Origin: Dysgonamonadaceae bacterium
GTDB lineage: Bacteria > Bacteroidota > Bacteroidia > Bacteroidales > Azobacteroidaceae
Direction of reading: 5' to 3'
NCBI GenBank assembly: GCA_031255425.1
Contig: JAIRSN010000121.1
Location: forward strand, 1 to 13,688
Length of the DNA: 13,688 bases
Shown: one piece after another, positions 6,901 through 13,427 of the stretch
How the letters are laid out: every line of letters starts with the position of its first letter
Position numbering within the stretch: the first letter of the stretch is position 1
The notes under the pieces: model-generated
Databases searched by the model: none
What the model was told of the DNA's origin: nothing
Seen by the model: only the letters and a program-made list of their open reading frames with translations
Translations under genes and position numbers: made by a program

Positions 6901-7285
6901 AAGGGCGGCGAAAGCCTTGGATTACTGCCTGCAAGTGATTCCGGACTACAACGTACCCCACGATTATTATTCGTCGGGCGAAATAGCCGATGCGTACCAC
7001 AAAATCGGGCAAACGGAAAAAGCCAAAGCGCTTTACGTAGAGATGGCAGACGTGCTGCTGAAAAACCTGAACTGGTACAACCGCCTCGGCACGAGGGAAT
7101 ACCTCTCCGCATTGAACGAAATAAGAAGGGATATTTTCTTCCTGCAACAAATCGCCTACTACTTTATCGACAACGACCCCGAATCGTTCGACCGCTACGC
7201 CGACGAGTATTCACGCAGCCTGGAGCGCTTCCAAGCCGCCACCCAGCGGGCGTCGCAAAAAAGAGGAGGGGGCTCAAACCGGTAA
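3950..7285 (+). CDS. DUF2723 (TMEM260-like) membrane protein, putative protein O-glycosyltransferase
   Basis: An 1,111-residue multi-pass membrane protein. The N-terminal half (to about residue 370) holds many hydrophobic segments, and more lie at about 570-690. The family hallmark is TIEPTASFWDCGEF near 28-41, with acidic residues Asp37 and Glu40 in the first external loop, then GHPPGAP (51-57); the block QPRERDYAYAGSFYAF follows later. The acidic first loop is typical of GT-C glycosyltransferases. Human TMEM260, a member of the DUF2723 family, O-mannosylates IPT domains; acting as a lipid-sugar-dependent protein glycosyltransferase in Bacteroidota is inference. The C-terminus has TPR-like helices (about 950-1025). 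The ATG at 3950 is preferred over an in-frame TTG at 3941. It heads a plus-strand run and ends 3 bases before the deacetylase gene. G+C is high (36 of 60 bases at 6481-6540). Confidence 0.9.
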   Translation: MGIKKYYLTNNLLGWVVFAIAAVVYLMTIEPTASFWDCGEFISSAYKLEVGHPPGAPVFMLMGNLFSHLATEASQVSLMLNALSAIFSALTILFLFWTITHLARRIVMQDTAQEMTIAQFITILGAGTVGALAYTFSDTFWFSAVEGEVYAFSSLMTAVVFWLILKWEDVADEPHSNRWLVLIAYLMGISIAIHLLNLLCIPAIVLVYYFRKNPNPTGKGAAAALLVSFGILVAILYGLVQGLMEVSGWFELLFVNVFHLPYNSGVVFYLILIFGVLAWAIKESMSAGGQLKRTKISFILAITLLGIPFIGNGLWLGILILTALVIYLFSSKKINPAALNTILLGLLVITIGYSSYALIMIRSAANTPMDQNSPEDIFTLRTYLSREQYGETPLFYGQTFVSEVKYERKGEMLEAVTKDEGPVWSQIPKRDPSERDRYYESSRKKRYIYVDELNTLFPRMYSSDAQHIQGYKEWSGFKGKRVRVATPQGNKWVVRPTFGENLRYFFEYQVNFMYWRYFMWNFSGRQNDIQGNGGISNGNWITGIKFIDQFRVGPQDNLPDFIAQNKGHNKYYMLPLLLGILGIFFQISSGKKGKEQFWVTFLLFFMTGLAIVLYLNQPPFQPRERDYAYAGSFYAFCIWIGLGTAKVIGELNKYIRKRETAVAALGTALCLLVPIQMVSQTWDDHDRSGRYVTRDFGMNYLSTCEPNAIIFTNGDNDTFPLWYAQEVEGYRTDVRVCNLSYLQTDWYIDQMKRQAYESDPLPIEWKKYEYVQGNHDVAYVIDEYDEPWTVERVLNRIKSDDARDKRIAGYDFELDNIPTTKITIPVDAGAVVAAGLVEPGEAGRIPPYMLIDLGEKPNERRGTTSPQKKYLSKHELMILEMLKNNSDWSRPIYYALTVDSEQYLRLDSYLRQDGIAYRIVPFESAKYQNINPDILYDNLMNKYRWGNLRQPGLYLDENSMRMTKTFRILFGQLAQTLADEKDFERAAKALDYCLQVIPDYNVPHDYYSSGEIADAYHKIGQTEKAKALYVEMADVLLKNLNWYNRLGTREYLSALNEIRRDIFFLQQIAYYFIDNDPESFDRYADEYSRSLERFQAATQRASQKRGGGSNR

Positions 7286-7288
7286 ATT

Positions 7289-7903
7289 ATGTTGATCGAA
7301 CAACCCCCGTTTCTGTACAGAATCCTGTTTCCGGGCGCACACTGGCGGCTGCAACCCAGCGAAAAAGCCGTCTATCTCACCTTCGACGACGGGCCGATAC
7401 CCGAAATGACGCCGTGGGTCCTGGACTTGCTGGATGCATACCGGATCAAAGCCACGTTCTTTTGCGTAGGCGACAATGTACGCAAATACCCCGAAGTCTA
7501 TCAGCAGATTATCGACCGGGGACACCGCACCGGCAATCACACCTGTCACCATTTGCAAGGGCTGCAAGTAAGCACCGAACAGTATCTCCGCGACGTGGAC
7601 GAGGCGGCTCAACTGATCCGGAGCCGCCTTTTCCGCCCGCCCCACGGACACCTCCGCTTCCCGCAGTTTTTCGCCCTCCGGAAGCGGTTCAAAATAATTA
7701 TGTGGGACGTGGTGACCCGCGATTACAGCCGTTTAGTCGACGCCAGGCAGGTATTTGACAATGTGAAGCGGTATACCCGCCCCGGCTCCGTGATCATCTT
7801 CCACGACTCGCTGAAGGCGGACGCCAAAATCCGGGAAGCCCTCCCCAAATCAATTGAATGGCTTATCGAACAGGGGTATACATTCAAAACAATCGAAGAA
7901 TGA
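7289..7903 (+). CDS. NodB-homology polysaccharide deacetylase
   Basis: A 204-residue carbohydrate esterase 4 domain with all five expected motifs: TFDDG (31-35, metal-binding and catalytic aspartates 33 and 34), H84-T-C-H-H88 (metal-binding HTxxH), RPPHG (116-120), WD plus TRDY (139-146) and IIFHD (169-173, His172). The family removes N- or O-acetyl groups from glycans such as peptidoglycan, chitin-like chains or exopolysaccharide. The substrate is unknown. There is no signal peptide: the protein begins with a short hydrophilic leader, so it may work on a cytoplasmic or membrane-associated precursor. It starts 3 bases after the DUF2723 stop, so the two are probably co-transcribed, but a joint role in glycan processing is only suggested by position. 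Confidence 0.93.
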   Translation: MLIEQPPFLYRILFPGAHWRLQPSEKAVYLTFDDGPIPEMTPWVLDLLDAYRIKATFFCVGDNVRKYPEVYQQIIDRGHRTGNHTCHHLQGLQVSTEQYLRDVDEAAQLIRSRLFRPPHGHLRFPQFFALRKRFKIIMWDVVTRDYSRLVDARQVFDNVKRYTRPGSVIIFHDSLKADAKIREALPKSIEWLIEQGYTFKTIEE

Positions 7904-7919
7904 CAAGCGCGCTACGGAC

Positions 7920-8666
7920 ATGAAACTCTACCGCAAAATCCGGCACCGGAAGGGTTTCGGCATCCATTCGCCCTTTGTCTACAACCTGATAACAAAGGTG
8001 ATAGAAGAAAAATACTCGTTCTACGCCTACACCGAAATCGAAAATTTCAGGAAACAGCTCCTCGCCGGCAACGACGAAACGAGCCGGATCACGGCGCACG
8101 AAACCCAGCGACCCGCCTACGGCGCCCTGCTGTTTCGCATCGTCAACTTTTTCAACTGCCGGAATGTCATACACATCGGCGCCTCCACCGGTGTACTCAG
8201 CCTTTACCTCTCGATGGCCATCCGCACGCAGGGGCGATGCTACCTGCTGGAAAAGCGTGCGGGATTGCTGTGCCGGTTAAAAGACTACGCCGCCCGCCAT
8301 AACTTACAGAAACTCTATTATATAGAAGGAAGCGAAGCGGAAACCCTGCCCACCTTCCGCACCCTCTTTCCGGAAGCCGATCTGATCTTCGTTAACCGTT
8401 GCGACCGGCTCGATGAACTTGAACAAGCCCTCCCCTTCTGCCGGCCTTCCGCCGAAAGAAGCCCTGTTCTGATACTGAACAACATTGCTAAGAGCCGCGA
8501 AATGAAGCAACTCTGGCAAAAAGTAAAAGAACTGCCCTCCGCCCGGATCTGTATCGACCTGTGCGCGTTGGGAATTGTATTTTTCAACCATAAACTGCCG
8601 AAAAGGCAATATAAGTTATTTTTTAATCATGAAAAAAAAGAAAGTGTACACCCGAAAAGGAGATGA
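7920..8666 (+). CDS. Class I SAM-dependent methyltransferase-like protein
   Basis: A 248-residue protein starting MKLYRKIRHRKGFGIHSPFVYNLI in meaning; its first 24 residues resemble the N-terminus of a small methyltransferase-like family I recall from Bacteroidales. The SAM-binding loop is IHIGASTG (84-91) after the strand RNV, with an acidic residue ending the second strand (LLEKR, Glu111). Both are weak versions of the usual E/DxGxGxG and D/E sites, so catalysis is likely but unproven. The substrate is unknown. The ATG at 7920 was preferred to one at 7854 that lies inside the deacetylase gene. Its 3' end overlaps the next gene by 38 bases in another frame, indicating coupled expression. The last 20 residues are very basic and were probably shaped by that overlap. 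Confidence 0.78.
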   Translation: MKLYRKIRHRKGFGIHSPFVYNLITKVIEEKYSFYAYTEIENFRKQLLAGNDETSRITAHETQRPAYGALLFRIVNFFNCRNVIHIGASTGVLSLYLSMAIRTQGRCYLLEKRAGLLCRLKDYAARHNLQKLYYIEGSEAETLPTFRTLFPEADLIFVNRCDRLDELEQALPFCRPSAERSPVLILNNIAKSREMKQLWQKVKELPSARICIDLCALGIVFFNHKLPKRQYKLFFNHEKKESVHPKRR

Positions 8667-9168
8667 AGGATTCACTACCTTAATCGGGGGAAGAAAAGTG
8701 TCGAAGGCCGACCTGCGCGTAGAAACCTACGGCACAATCGATGAGTTAAATTCCTTCGTCGCCCTGCTGCTGGACGCGATAGAAGACCCGGACGATTATC
8801 GCTACATCATGCGGCTGAACCTCAACCTGTTTAACATCGGCGTTTACATCGCAAGCGGCAATGAAGACGACGCCACGTTCGAAATCGAACTCGCCGAGCT
8901 GAATGCCTTAGAAGCCGCCATCGACAAGATCGACGCCGAACTGCCGCCCATTCGCCACTTCGTGGTGCCGGGCAGATGCGTCGGAAACGCGCTGGCAAAC
9001 GTCTGCCGTACCGTCTGTCGCCGGGCAGAGCGGTTGATCTGCCGCCTGAATCAGGAGTCTGCCGTCAACCCGCGGGCGATGCAATTTATCAACCGCGCGT
9101 CCGATTACTTCTTCGTACTCGGCCGCAAACAACATTTTATCCACAACGTAGAAGAAACTGCATGGTAA
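8629..9168 (+). CDS. Cob(I)alamin adenosyltransferase, PduO type (ATR)
   Basis: A 179-residue enzyme transferring the adenosyl group of ATP to cob(I)alamin to form adenosylcobalamin, the cofactor of mutases such as methylmalonyl-CoA mutase. Family motifs are the N-terminal ATP-binding loop YTRKGDEGFT (7-16), YGTIDELNS (34-42), CRRAER (130-135) and NRASDYFFVLGR (155-166). Length and motif order are those of a complete trimeric PduO-type ATR. The ATG at 8629 was chosen because the protein then begins at the conserved KKKVYTRKGD; an ATG at 8575 would add 18 unrelated residues. It overlaps the methyltransferase gene by 38 bases. No cobalamin riboswitch could fit upstream, so regulation would be at the operon level. 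Confidence 0.93.
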   Translation: MKKKKVYTRKGDEGFTTLIGGRKVSKADLRVETYGTIDELNSFVALLLDAIEDPDDYRYIMRLNLNLFNIGVYIASGNEDDATFEIELAELNALEAAIDKIDAELPPIRHFVVPGRCVGNALANVCRTVCRRAERLICRLNQESAVNPRAMQFINRASDYFFVLGRKQHFIHNVEETAW

Positions 9169-9173
9169 AAAGA

Positions 9174-9203
9174 TTGCATTTAGCATATAATTTTATACTT
9201 TTG
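9174..9203 (+). promoter_or_regulatory. Bacteroidota-type promoter before the 73-residue acidic protein
   Basis: TTG (9174-9176) and TACTTTTG (9196-9203, matching TAnnTTTG) are 19 bases apart, the expected spacing. The ATG at 9221 follows 17 bases after the box. This gives the small gene its own promoter besides any read-through from the upstream genes. Confidence 0.65.
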
Positions 9204-9220
9204 CGAAAAATTTGCGAGAT

Positions 9221-9442
9221 ATGTATTGGACATTAGAATTAGCTTCAAAATTAGAAGACGCGCCGTGGCCCGCAACGAAAGATGAATTAATCGATTACGC
9301 GATGCGTTCGGGCCTGCCGCAGGAAGTAGTGGAAAACCTGCAGGAAGTAGAAGACGACACCGAGATATACGAGTCCATAGAAGATATATGGCCCGACTAT
9401 CCGAGCAAGGAAGATTTTTTCTTCAACGAGGACGAATATTGA
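9221..9442 (+). CDS. Small acidic DUF2795-family protein
   Basis: A 73-residue protein rich in Asp and Glu, with no membrane segment or signal. It begins MYWTLELASKLEDAPWPATK and ends PSKEDFFFNEDEY; I recognise it as a strongly conserved small Bacteroidota protein of the DUF2795 family. In its middle, AMRSGLPQEVVENLQEV looks like a short helical segment of the kind found in DUF2795. The function is unknown. The ATG at 9221 is preferred to an in-frame TTG at 9212. It is preceded by its own promoter-like site and followed by a strong terminator. Confidence 0.88.
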   Translation: MYWTLELASKLEDAPWPATKDELIDYAMRSGLPQEVVENLQEVEDDTEIYESIEDIWPDYPSKEDFFFNEDEY

Positions 9443-9487
9443 TCGGAGCCGGTCATCCGGAGCCCCGGTAAGGGGCGGTACATCATC

Positions 9488-9523
9488 GAAATAGCTTACT
9501 CCAAAAGTAAGCTATTTCTTTTT
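9488..9523 (+). terminator. Strong intrinsic terminator of the plus-strand gene run
   Basis: A perfect 13-bp stem, GAAATAGCTTACT (9488-9500) with AGTAAGCTATTTC (9506-9518), a 5-base loop CCAAA, then TTTTT (9519-9523). It lies 46 bases after the stop at 9442 and in the convergent gap before the tex stop. Read from the minus strand the stem is the same but the tail lacks a T-run, so it mainly serves the plus strand. Confidence 0.9.
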
Positions 9524-9573
9524 GCCATCCGGCGCCGTTGTTTTTTGAGCCGGTGCCTTCTTCCGCCGGGAAC

Positions 9574-11700
9574 TCAGTCCGTGAGAAGGCTTAACTGGAT
9601 GCGTTTGCGGTCGAAGTCGACGCTGAGTACTTTCACGCTGACGTGCTGGTGGATCGACACGATTTCGGTCGGGTCCGACACGAAGCGTTCCGCCATGTTG
9701 GAAATGTGTACCAAACCCATCTCCTTGATTCCGAGATCGACAAAACAACCGAAATTGGTGATGTTCGTGACGATGCCGGGCAAGACGCTGCCTTCGCGGA
9801 GGTCGTTGATTGTCCGGATGTCCGGGTCGAAAGAAAAGACTTTAATCCCCTGCCTCGGGTCGCGTCCCGGCTTGTCGAGTTCGGCGACAATATCGAGCAG
9901 GGTGGGCATCCCGACGGTTTCGCTGACGTATCTTTCCGGCCGGATGCTGTCCCGCAGGTCTTTGCGGAGCATCAGTTCGGGGAGGGAACAGTTCAGGTCG
10001 CGCGCCATGTTTTCCACAATGCAATAGCTTTCGGGATGCACGGCGGAGTTGTCCAGCGGATTTTCGGCGCCGGGAATCCGGAGAAAACCTGCCGCCTGTT
10101 CAAAGGCTTTGTCGCCCAGGCGCGGCACCTTGAGCAACTCGCGGCGCGAGCGGAAAGGACCGTTCGCGGCACGGTATTCCACAATATTCTTCGCCAGGGC
10201 GGTCCCCAGTCCGGAAACATAGGTCAGCAGGTGCATGCTGGCGGTGTTGAGGTTGACGCCGACCTTGTTCACGCAGTTTTCAACCGTCTGGTCCAGTGCG
10301 TTTTTCAACTCCGGCTGGTCGACGTCGTGCTGATACTGCCCGACGCCAATCGCTTTCGGTTCGATTTTAACCAACTCCGCCAGGGGGTCCATCAACCGCC
10401 GCCCGATGCTGACGGCGCCCCGCACGGTGACATCGAAATCCGGAAATTCGTCCCTCGCCAACTTGGATGCGGAGTAGACCGAAGCGCCGTCTTCGCTCAC
10501 AACAAAGACCTGCAACTTGCGGTCGTAGCGCAGGTTGGTGATAAACATTTCGGTTTCCCTGCCCGCCGTTCCGTTTCCGATGGCAATCGCTTCGATGGCG
10601 TAAAGTTTTACAAGCGAGGTGATTTTCATTGCCGCCTTGCTTTTCTCGTTCTGCGGGGGGTGCGGGTAAATCGTTTCGTTGTGAAGCAGGTTCCCTTGCG
10701 CATCCAGGCAAACCACCTTGCAACCGGTCCGGAAGCCGGGGTCGATGCCCAGCACGCGCTTCTGTCCCAGGGGCGGCGCGAGGAGAAGCTGCCGCAGGTT
10801 TTCGGCAAAGACGCGGATGGCTTGCTTGTCCGCCTTTTCTTTGGCGGCGGCGGCAAATTCCGTTTCGATGGCTCCCCGCAACAGTCTTTTGTAACAGTCC
10901 TTTACGGCGAGGACAACCTGTCCGGAAGCGTCGTTGTCCGTTTTCACAAAGCGTTTGCAGAGCGCCTCCAGGCAGTGTTCGTCGCCGGGTCCGATGCCGA
11001 CCTTCAGGAATCCTTCGGCTTCCCCCCGCCGCATGGCTAACAGCCGGTGGGAGGTGCATTTAGCAAGCGGTTCGCTGAAGTCGAAGTAGTCGCGGAACTT
11101 GGCTGCCGCCTCTTCTTTGCCCTTCACCACTTTGGACGTGATGAGGGCTTCGCGGTCGAAAATACGCCGCACCGTGTGGCGGGCGGATTCGTTTTCGCTG
11201 ATCCATTCCGCCACAATGTCGCGGGCGCCTTGCAGGGCTTCGTCCGCGTCTTTCACTCCTTCGCCGAGGAAGCCTTCCGCCCGGTGGCGGACATCCGTTT
11301 CGTGTTGAGCCATAAGGATTTTTGCCAGCGGTTCCAAGCCTTTTTTGCGGGCGATACCGGCACGTGTCTGGCGTTTCGGTTTGAAGGGAAGGTAAATATC
11401 TTCCAGTTCCGTGCGATCCCAGGAGTTGCCGATGCGGGTGGAGAGTTCGGGCGTCAGAAGTCCCTGTTCCTCCAGGGAGTGCAGTATTGTTTCCTTGCGT
11501 TTGAGCGTCTCCAGTAGCTTTTCGTACTGCCGCTTGATTTCGGCGGTCGCGACCTCGTCCAATCCGCCGGTCACTTCCTTGCGGTAGCGGCTGATAAAGG
11601 GGATGGTAGCGCCATCGTTCAGCAGGCCGATCGTCTTTGAAACTTGCCTGTCCGACAGGGAAAGGGATTGCGAAATAAGTTTTGCGAATATAATTTGCAT
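9574..11700 (-). CDS. tex: Tex-family RNA-binding transcription accessory protein
   Basis: A 708-residue protein with the full Tex layout. The N-terminal helical region includes TIPFISRYRKEVTGGLDE (32-49) and DIYLPFKPKRQTRA (101-114). A YqgF/RNase H-like domain follows from about 315, with GIDPGFRTG (318-326). Then come GQYQHDVDQ (454-462), helix-hairpin-helix units (about 485-545: LNTASMHLLTYVSGLG, PFRSRRELLKVPRLG) and an S1 RNA-binding domain (about 633-706: EGSVLPGIVTNITNFGCFVDLG). Length is normal. Tex binds nucleic acid and affects transcription, and its loss alters gene expression in several pathogens, though its exact mechanism is unsettled. It appears to be transcribed alone, convergent with the DUF2795 gene. 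A TACTTTTG box sits just upstream (11728-11721). Confidence 0.96.
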   Translation of the reverse strand: MQIIFAKLISQSLSLSDRQVSKTIGLLNDGATIPFISRYRKEVTGGLDEVATAEIKRQYEKLLETLKRKETILHSLEEQGLLTPELSTRIGNSWDRTELEDIYLPFKPKRQTRAGIARKKGLEPLAKILMAQHETDVRHRAEGFLGEGVKDADEALQGARDIVAEWISENESARHTVRRIFDREALITSKVVKGKEEAAAKFRDYFDFSEPLAKCTSHRLLAMRRGEAEGFLKVGIGPGDEHCLEALCKRFVKTDNDASGQVVLAVKDCYKRLLRGAIETEFAAAAKEKADKQAIRVFAENLRQLLLAPPLGQKRVLGIDPGFRTGCKVVCLDAQGNLLHNETIYPHPPQNEKSKAAMKITSLVKLYAIEAIAIGNGTAGRETEMFITNLRYDRKLQVFVVSEDGASVYSASKLARDEFPDFDVTVRGAVSIGRRLMDPLAELVKIEPKAIGVGQYQHDVDQPELKNALDQTVENCVNKVGVNLNTASMHLLTYVSGLGTALAKNIVEYRAANGPFRSRRELLKVPRLGDKAFEQAAGFLRIPGAENPLDNSAVHPESYCIVENMARDLNCSLPELMLRKDLRDSIRPERYVSETVGMPTLLDIVAELDKPGRDPRQGIKVFSFDPDIRTINDLREGSVLPGIVTNITNFGCFVDLGIKEMGLVHISNMAERFVSDPTEIVSIHQHVSVKVLSVDFDRKRIQLSLLTD

Positions 11701-11720
11701 GGTATAATGAGATTAGATAG

Positions 11721-11728
11721 CAAAAGTA
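11721..11728 (-). promoter_or_regulatory. -7 box of the tex promoter
   Basis: On the minus strand TACTTTTG (TAnnTTTG) ends 20 bases before the tex ATG at 11700. No clear TTTG lies 19-22 bases further upstream; that region is the T-run of the gdhA terminator. Confidence 0.5.
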
Positions 11729-11742
11729 GTGCCTTTTTCCGT

Positions 11743-11778
11743 AAAAAAAAAGAGGGCGCGTCTCGCGACGCCCCCTCT
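11743..11778 (-). terminator. Intrinsic terminator of gdhA
   Basis: On the minus strand AGAGGGGGCGTC (11778-11767), loop GCGA, GACGCGCCCTCT (11762-11751), a 12-bp stem with one mismatch, then a run of eight T (11750-11743). It lies 22 bases beyond the gdhA stop and ends just before the tex promoter box, insulating tex from gdhA. Confidence 0.93.
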
Positions 11779-11800
11779 CCGATCATAAGCCAACATTAAA

Positions 11801-13141
11801 TTACACAATTCCTTGCGCCATCATCGCGCGGGCAACTTTCATAAACCCGGCAATATTAGCGCCTTTCACATAGTTGATATAGCCGTTCGGCTGTTTGCCG
11901 TAAATGACACACTGTTCATGGATGGCGTTCATGATCTGATGCAGCTTGGCGTCGACTTCTTCTGCCGACCATTGCAGGTGCATCGCGTTCTGCGTCATTT
12001 CCAATCCGGAAGTGGCGACTCCGCCCGCGTTGACCGCTTTGCCCGGTCCGAACATGATGTTTTTTTCGATAAACAGGTCGGCGGCTTCGGCGGTGCATCC
12101 CATGTTGGAGATTTCGGCAACGCAGGTCACGCCATTGTTGATAAGCATTTTAGCGTCTGCTTCGTCCAGTTCGTTCTGGATGGCGCAGGGCAGTGCGATG
12201 TCTACTTTTTGTTGCCACGGCCGTTTGCCGGGGAAAAATTCCACGCCGTATTTTTCCGCATAGGGTGCTACGATGTCTTCTCCCGAAGCGCGGAGGTCGA
12301 GCATGTAGTCGATTTTTTCGCCCGAAATGCCGTTCGGATCGTAAACGTATCCGTCGGGTCCGGAAATCGTAACGACTTTACCGCCCAGTTCGGCGGCTTT
12401 CAGTGCGGCTCCCCAGGCGACGTTTCCGAATCCGGAGATGGCAATGGTTTTTCCTTTGATGTCCATCCCTTTTTCTTTCAACATGTTTACCACAAAGTAA
12501 ATGCCTCCGAAACCGGTTGCTTCGGGACGTATCAGCGAACCGCCGTAGTCCAGTCCTTTACCGGTGAAGGTTCCCGTGTTTTCCAGCGCCAATTTTTTGT
12601 ACATGCCGTACATGTAACCAATTTCGCGCGCTCCTACCCCAATATCGCCGGCGGGAACGTCGGTGTCGGGACCGATATGCCGCCACAGTTCGGTGATAAA
12701 TGCCTGGCAAAACCGCATCACTTCGGCATTGGATTTTCCCCGGATGCTGAAATCGGATCCGCCTTTTGCTCCGCCCATCGGCAAAGTGGTCAGCGCGTTC
12801 TTGAAGGTTTGTTCGAATCCCAAAAATTTAAGGGTGGATAAGGTTACGGACGCATGAAAACGAATCCCGCCCTTGTACGGGCCAATCGCGTTATTAAACT
12901 GTACTCTGTAACCCAGGTTTACCTGCACATTCCCCTTGTCGTCGACCCAGGGCACTTTGAATGTGAAGATCCGGTCGGGTTCGACCAGACGCTCGATAAG
13001 GCTGGCTTTTTCAAATTCGGGATGTTCGTTATAAACATCTTCGATGGAAAGAAGCACTTCTTTCACGGCTTGCAGGTATTCCTGTTCGCCGGGATGCTTT
13101 GCTTCAAGTGATTGAAGAATCAATTCTGTTTTCATATACAT
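11801..13141 (-). CDS. gdhA: Glutamate dehydrogenase, NADP-type hexameric family
   Basis: A 446-residue enzyme interconverting glutamate and 2-oxoglutarate plus ammonia, the main ammonia-assimilation route in many gut Bacteroidales. Substrate-site residues are visible: Lys90 in GPYKGGIRFH, Lys114, catalytic Lys126 in PMGGAKGGSD and Asp166 in PAGDIGVG. The Rossmann nucleotide loop is GFGNVA (237-242). The strand after it ends VVTISGPDG, with no acidic residue at the ribose-binding position, which favours NADPH; this is inferred, not proven. The C-terminal block KAVNAGGVATSGLEMTQN (368-385) is intact and length is normal. The first ATG (13141) was used; a second in-frame ATG at 13135 (MKTELILQ) is equally plausible. 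The gene has its own promoter and terminator. Confidence 0.96.
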   Translation of the reverse strand: MYMKTELILQSLEAKHPGEQEYLQAVKEVLLSIEDVYNEHPEFEKASLIERLVEPDRIFTFKVPWVDDKGNVQVNLGYRVQFNNAIGPYKGGIRFHASVTLSTLKFLGFEQTFKNALTTLPMGGAKGGSDFSIRGKSNAEVMRFCQAFITELWRHIGPDTDVPAGDIGVGAREIGYMYGMYKKLALENTGTFTGKGLDYGGSLIRPEATGFGGIYFVVNMLKEKGMDIKGKTIAISGFGNVAWGAALKAAELGGKVVTISGPDGYVYDPNGISGEKIDYMLDLRASGEDIVAPYAEKYGVEFFPGKRPWQQKVDIALPCAIQNELDEADAKMLINNGVTCVAEISNMGCTAEAADLFIEKNIMFGPGKAVNAGGVATSGLEMTQNAMHLQWSAEEVDAKLHQIMNAIHEQCVIYGKQPNGYINYVKGANIAGFMKVARAMMAQGIV

Positions 13142-13196
13142 TTAAGTTTAAGTAATAAAATGTCAGCCGTCCGGCTGTTTCATTTCGTTTAAGCGA

Positions 13197-13227
13197 CAAA
13201 ATTAAAAAATCAAACGAATATAACCAA
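13197..13227 (-). promoter_or_regulatory. gdhA promoter and leader hairpin
   Basis: On the minus strand TTG (13227-13225) and TAATTTTG (13204-13197) are 20 bases apart, matching the Bacteroidota pattern. The leader of about 50 bases before the ATG contains a small inverted repeat, CAGCC/GGCTG around GTCC (13164-13177), which may affect translation or be incidental. Confidence 0.6.
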
Positions 13228-13251
13228 CAAAATGAAAGAGTTTTTTTTTGA

Positions 13252-13317
13252 GGCGGACACACAGTGTGTCTTATATTTTAGCGGCGCAGCAGCTTTTATA
13301 ATTTTAAAGAAGTACGG
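13252..13317 (+). repeat. Composite dispersed repeat, right copy
   Basis: GGCGGACACACAGTGTGTC is followed by T/A-rich blocks, TTTTATAATTTTAAAG and AGTACGG, the same order of blocks as at 249-302. Compared with the left copy it holds an extra segment rich in GC (about 13281-13292). It lies upstream of gdhA and is not part of a gene. Confidence 0.6.
13256..13280 (+). terminator. Short hairpin with TTATATTTTA tail
   Basis: GACACAC (13256-13262), a single A, and GTGTGTC (13264-13270) form a 15-base perfect inverted repeat; a real hairpin must open the centre to make a loop. TTATATTTTA follows. It resembles the hairpin at 253-276. No plus-strand gene lies directly upstream, so a repeat element explains it better than a gene terminator. 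Confidence 0.35.
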
Positions 13318-13335
13318 CGTACCGGCTTGACTGCG

Positions 13336-13360
13336 GCGGCACAGCCGCTTTTATATTTTT
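13336..13360 (+). terminator. Short hairpin with TTTTATATTTTT tail
   Basis: GCGGC (13336-13340), loop ACA, GCCGC (13344-13348), then TTTTATATTTTT (13349-13360). Loop and tail match those of the minus-strand hairpin at 326-351, while the stem sequence is different. It is terminator-like in form, but its position, with no plus-strand gene before it, is unexplained. Confidence 0.4.
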
Positions 13361-13427
13361 ATGAAGCAATAAGATTGGGACATAGACAGTTTTGTTATTA
13401 AAATTAGGTAGAAATGAGGTTTTGGAG

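Noticed and set aside
8567..8628. Cobalamin riboswitch before the ATR gene
   Set aside because: The sequence upstream is coding for the methyltransferase and shows no B12-box-like element.
9643..11040. 465-residue plus-strand open frame
   Set aside because: It is antisense to tex, where the YqgF, HhH and S1 domains are intact; a G+C-rich gene often leaves an open frame on the other strand.
11813..12841. 342-residue plus-strand open frame
   Set aside because: It is antisense to gdhA, which has all catalytic motifs on the minus strand.
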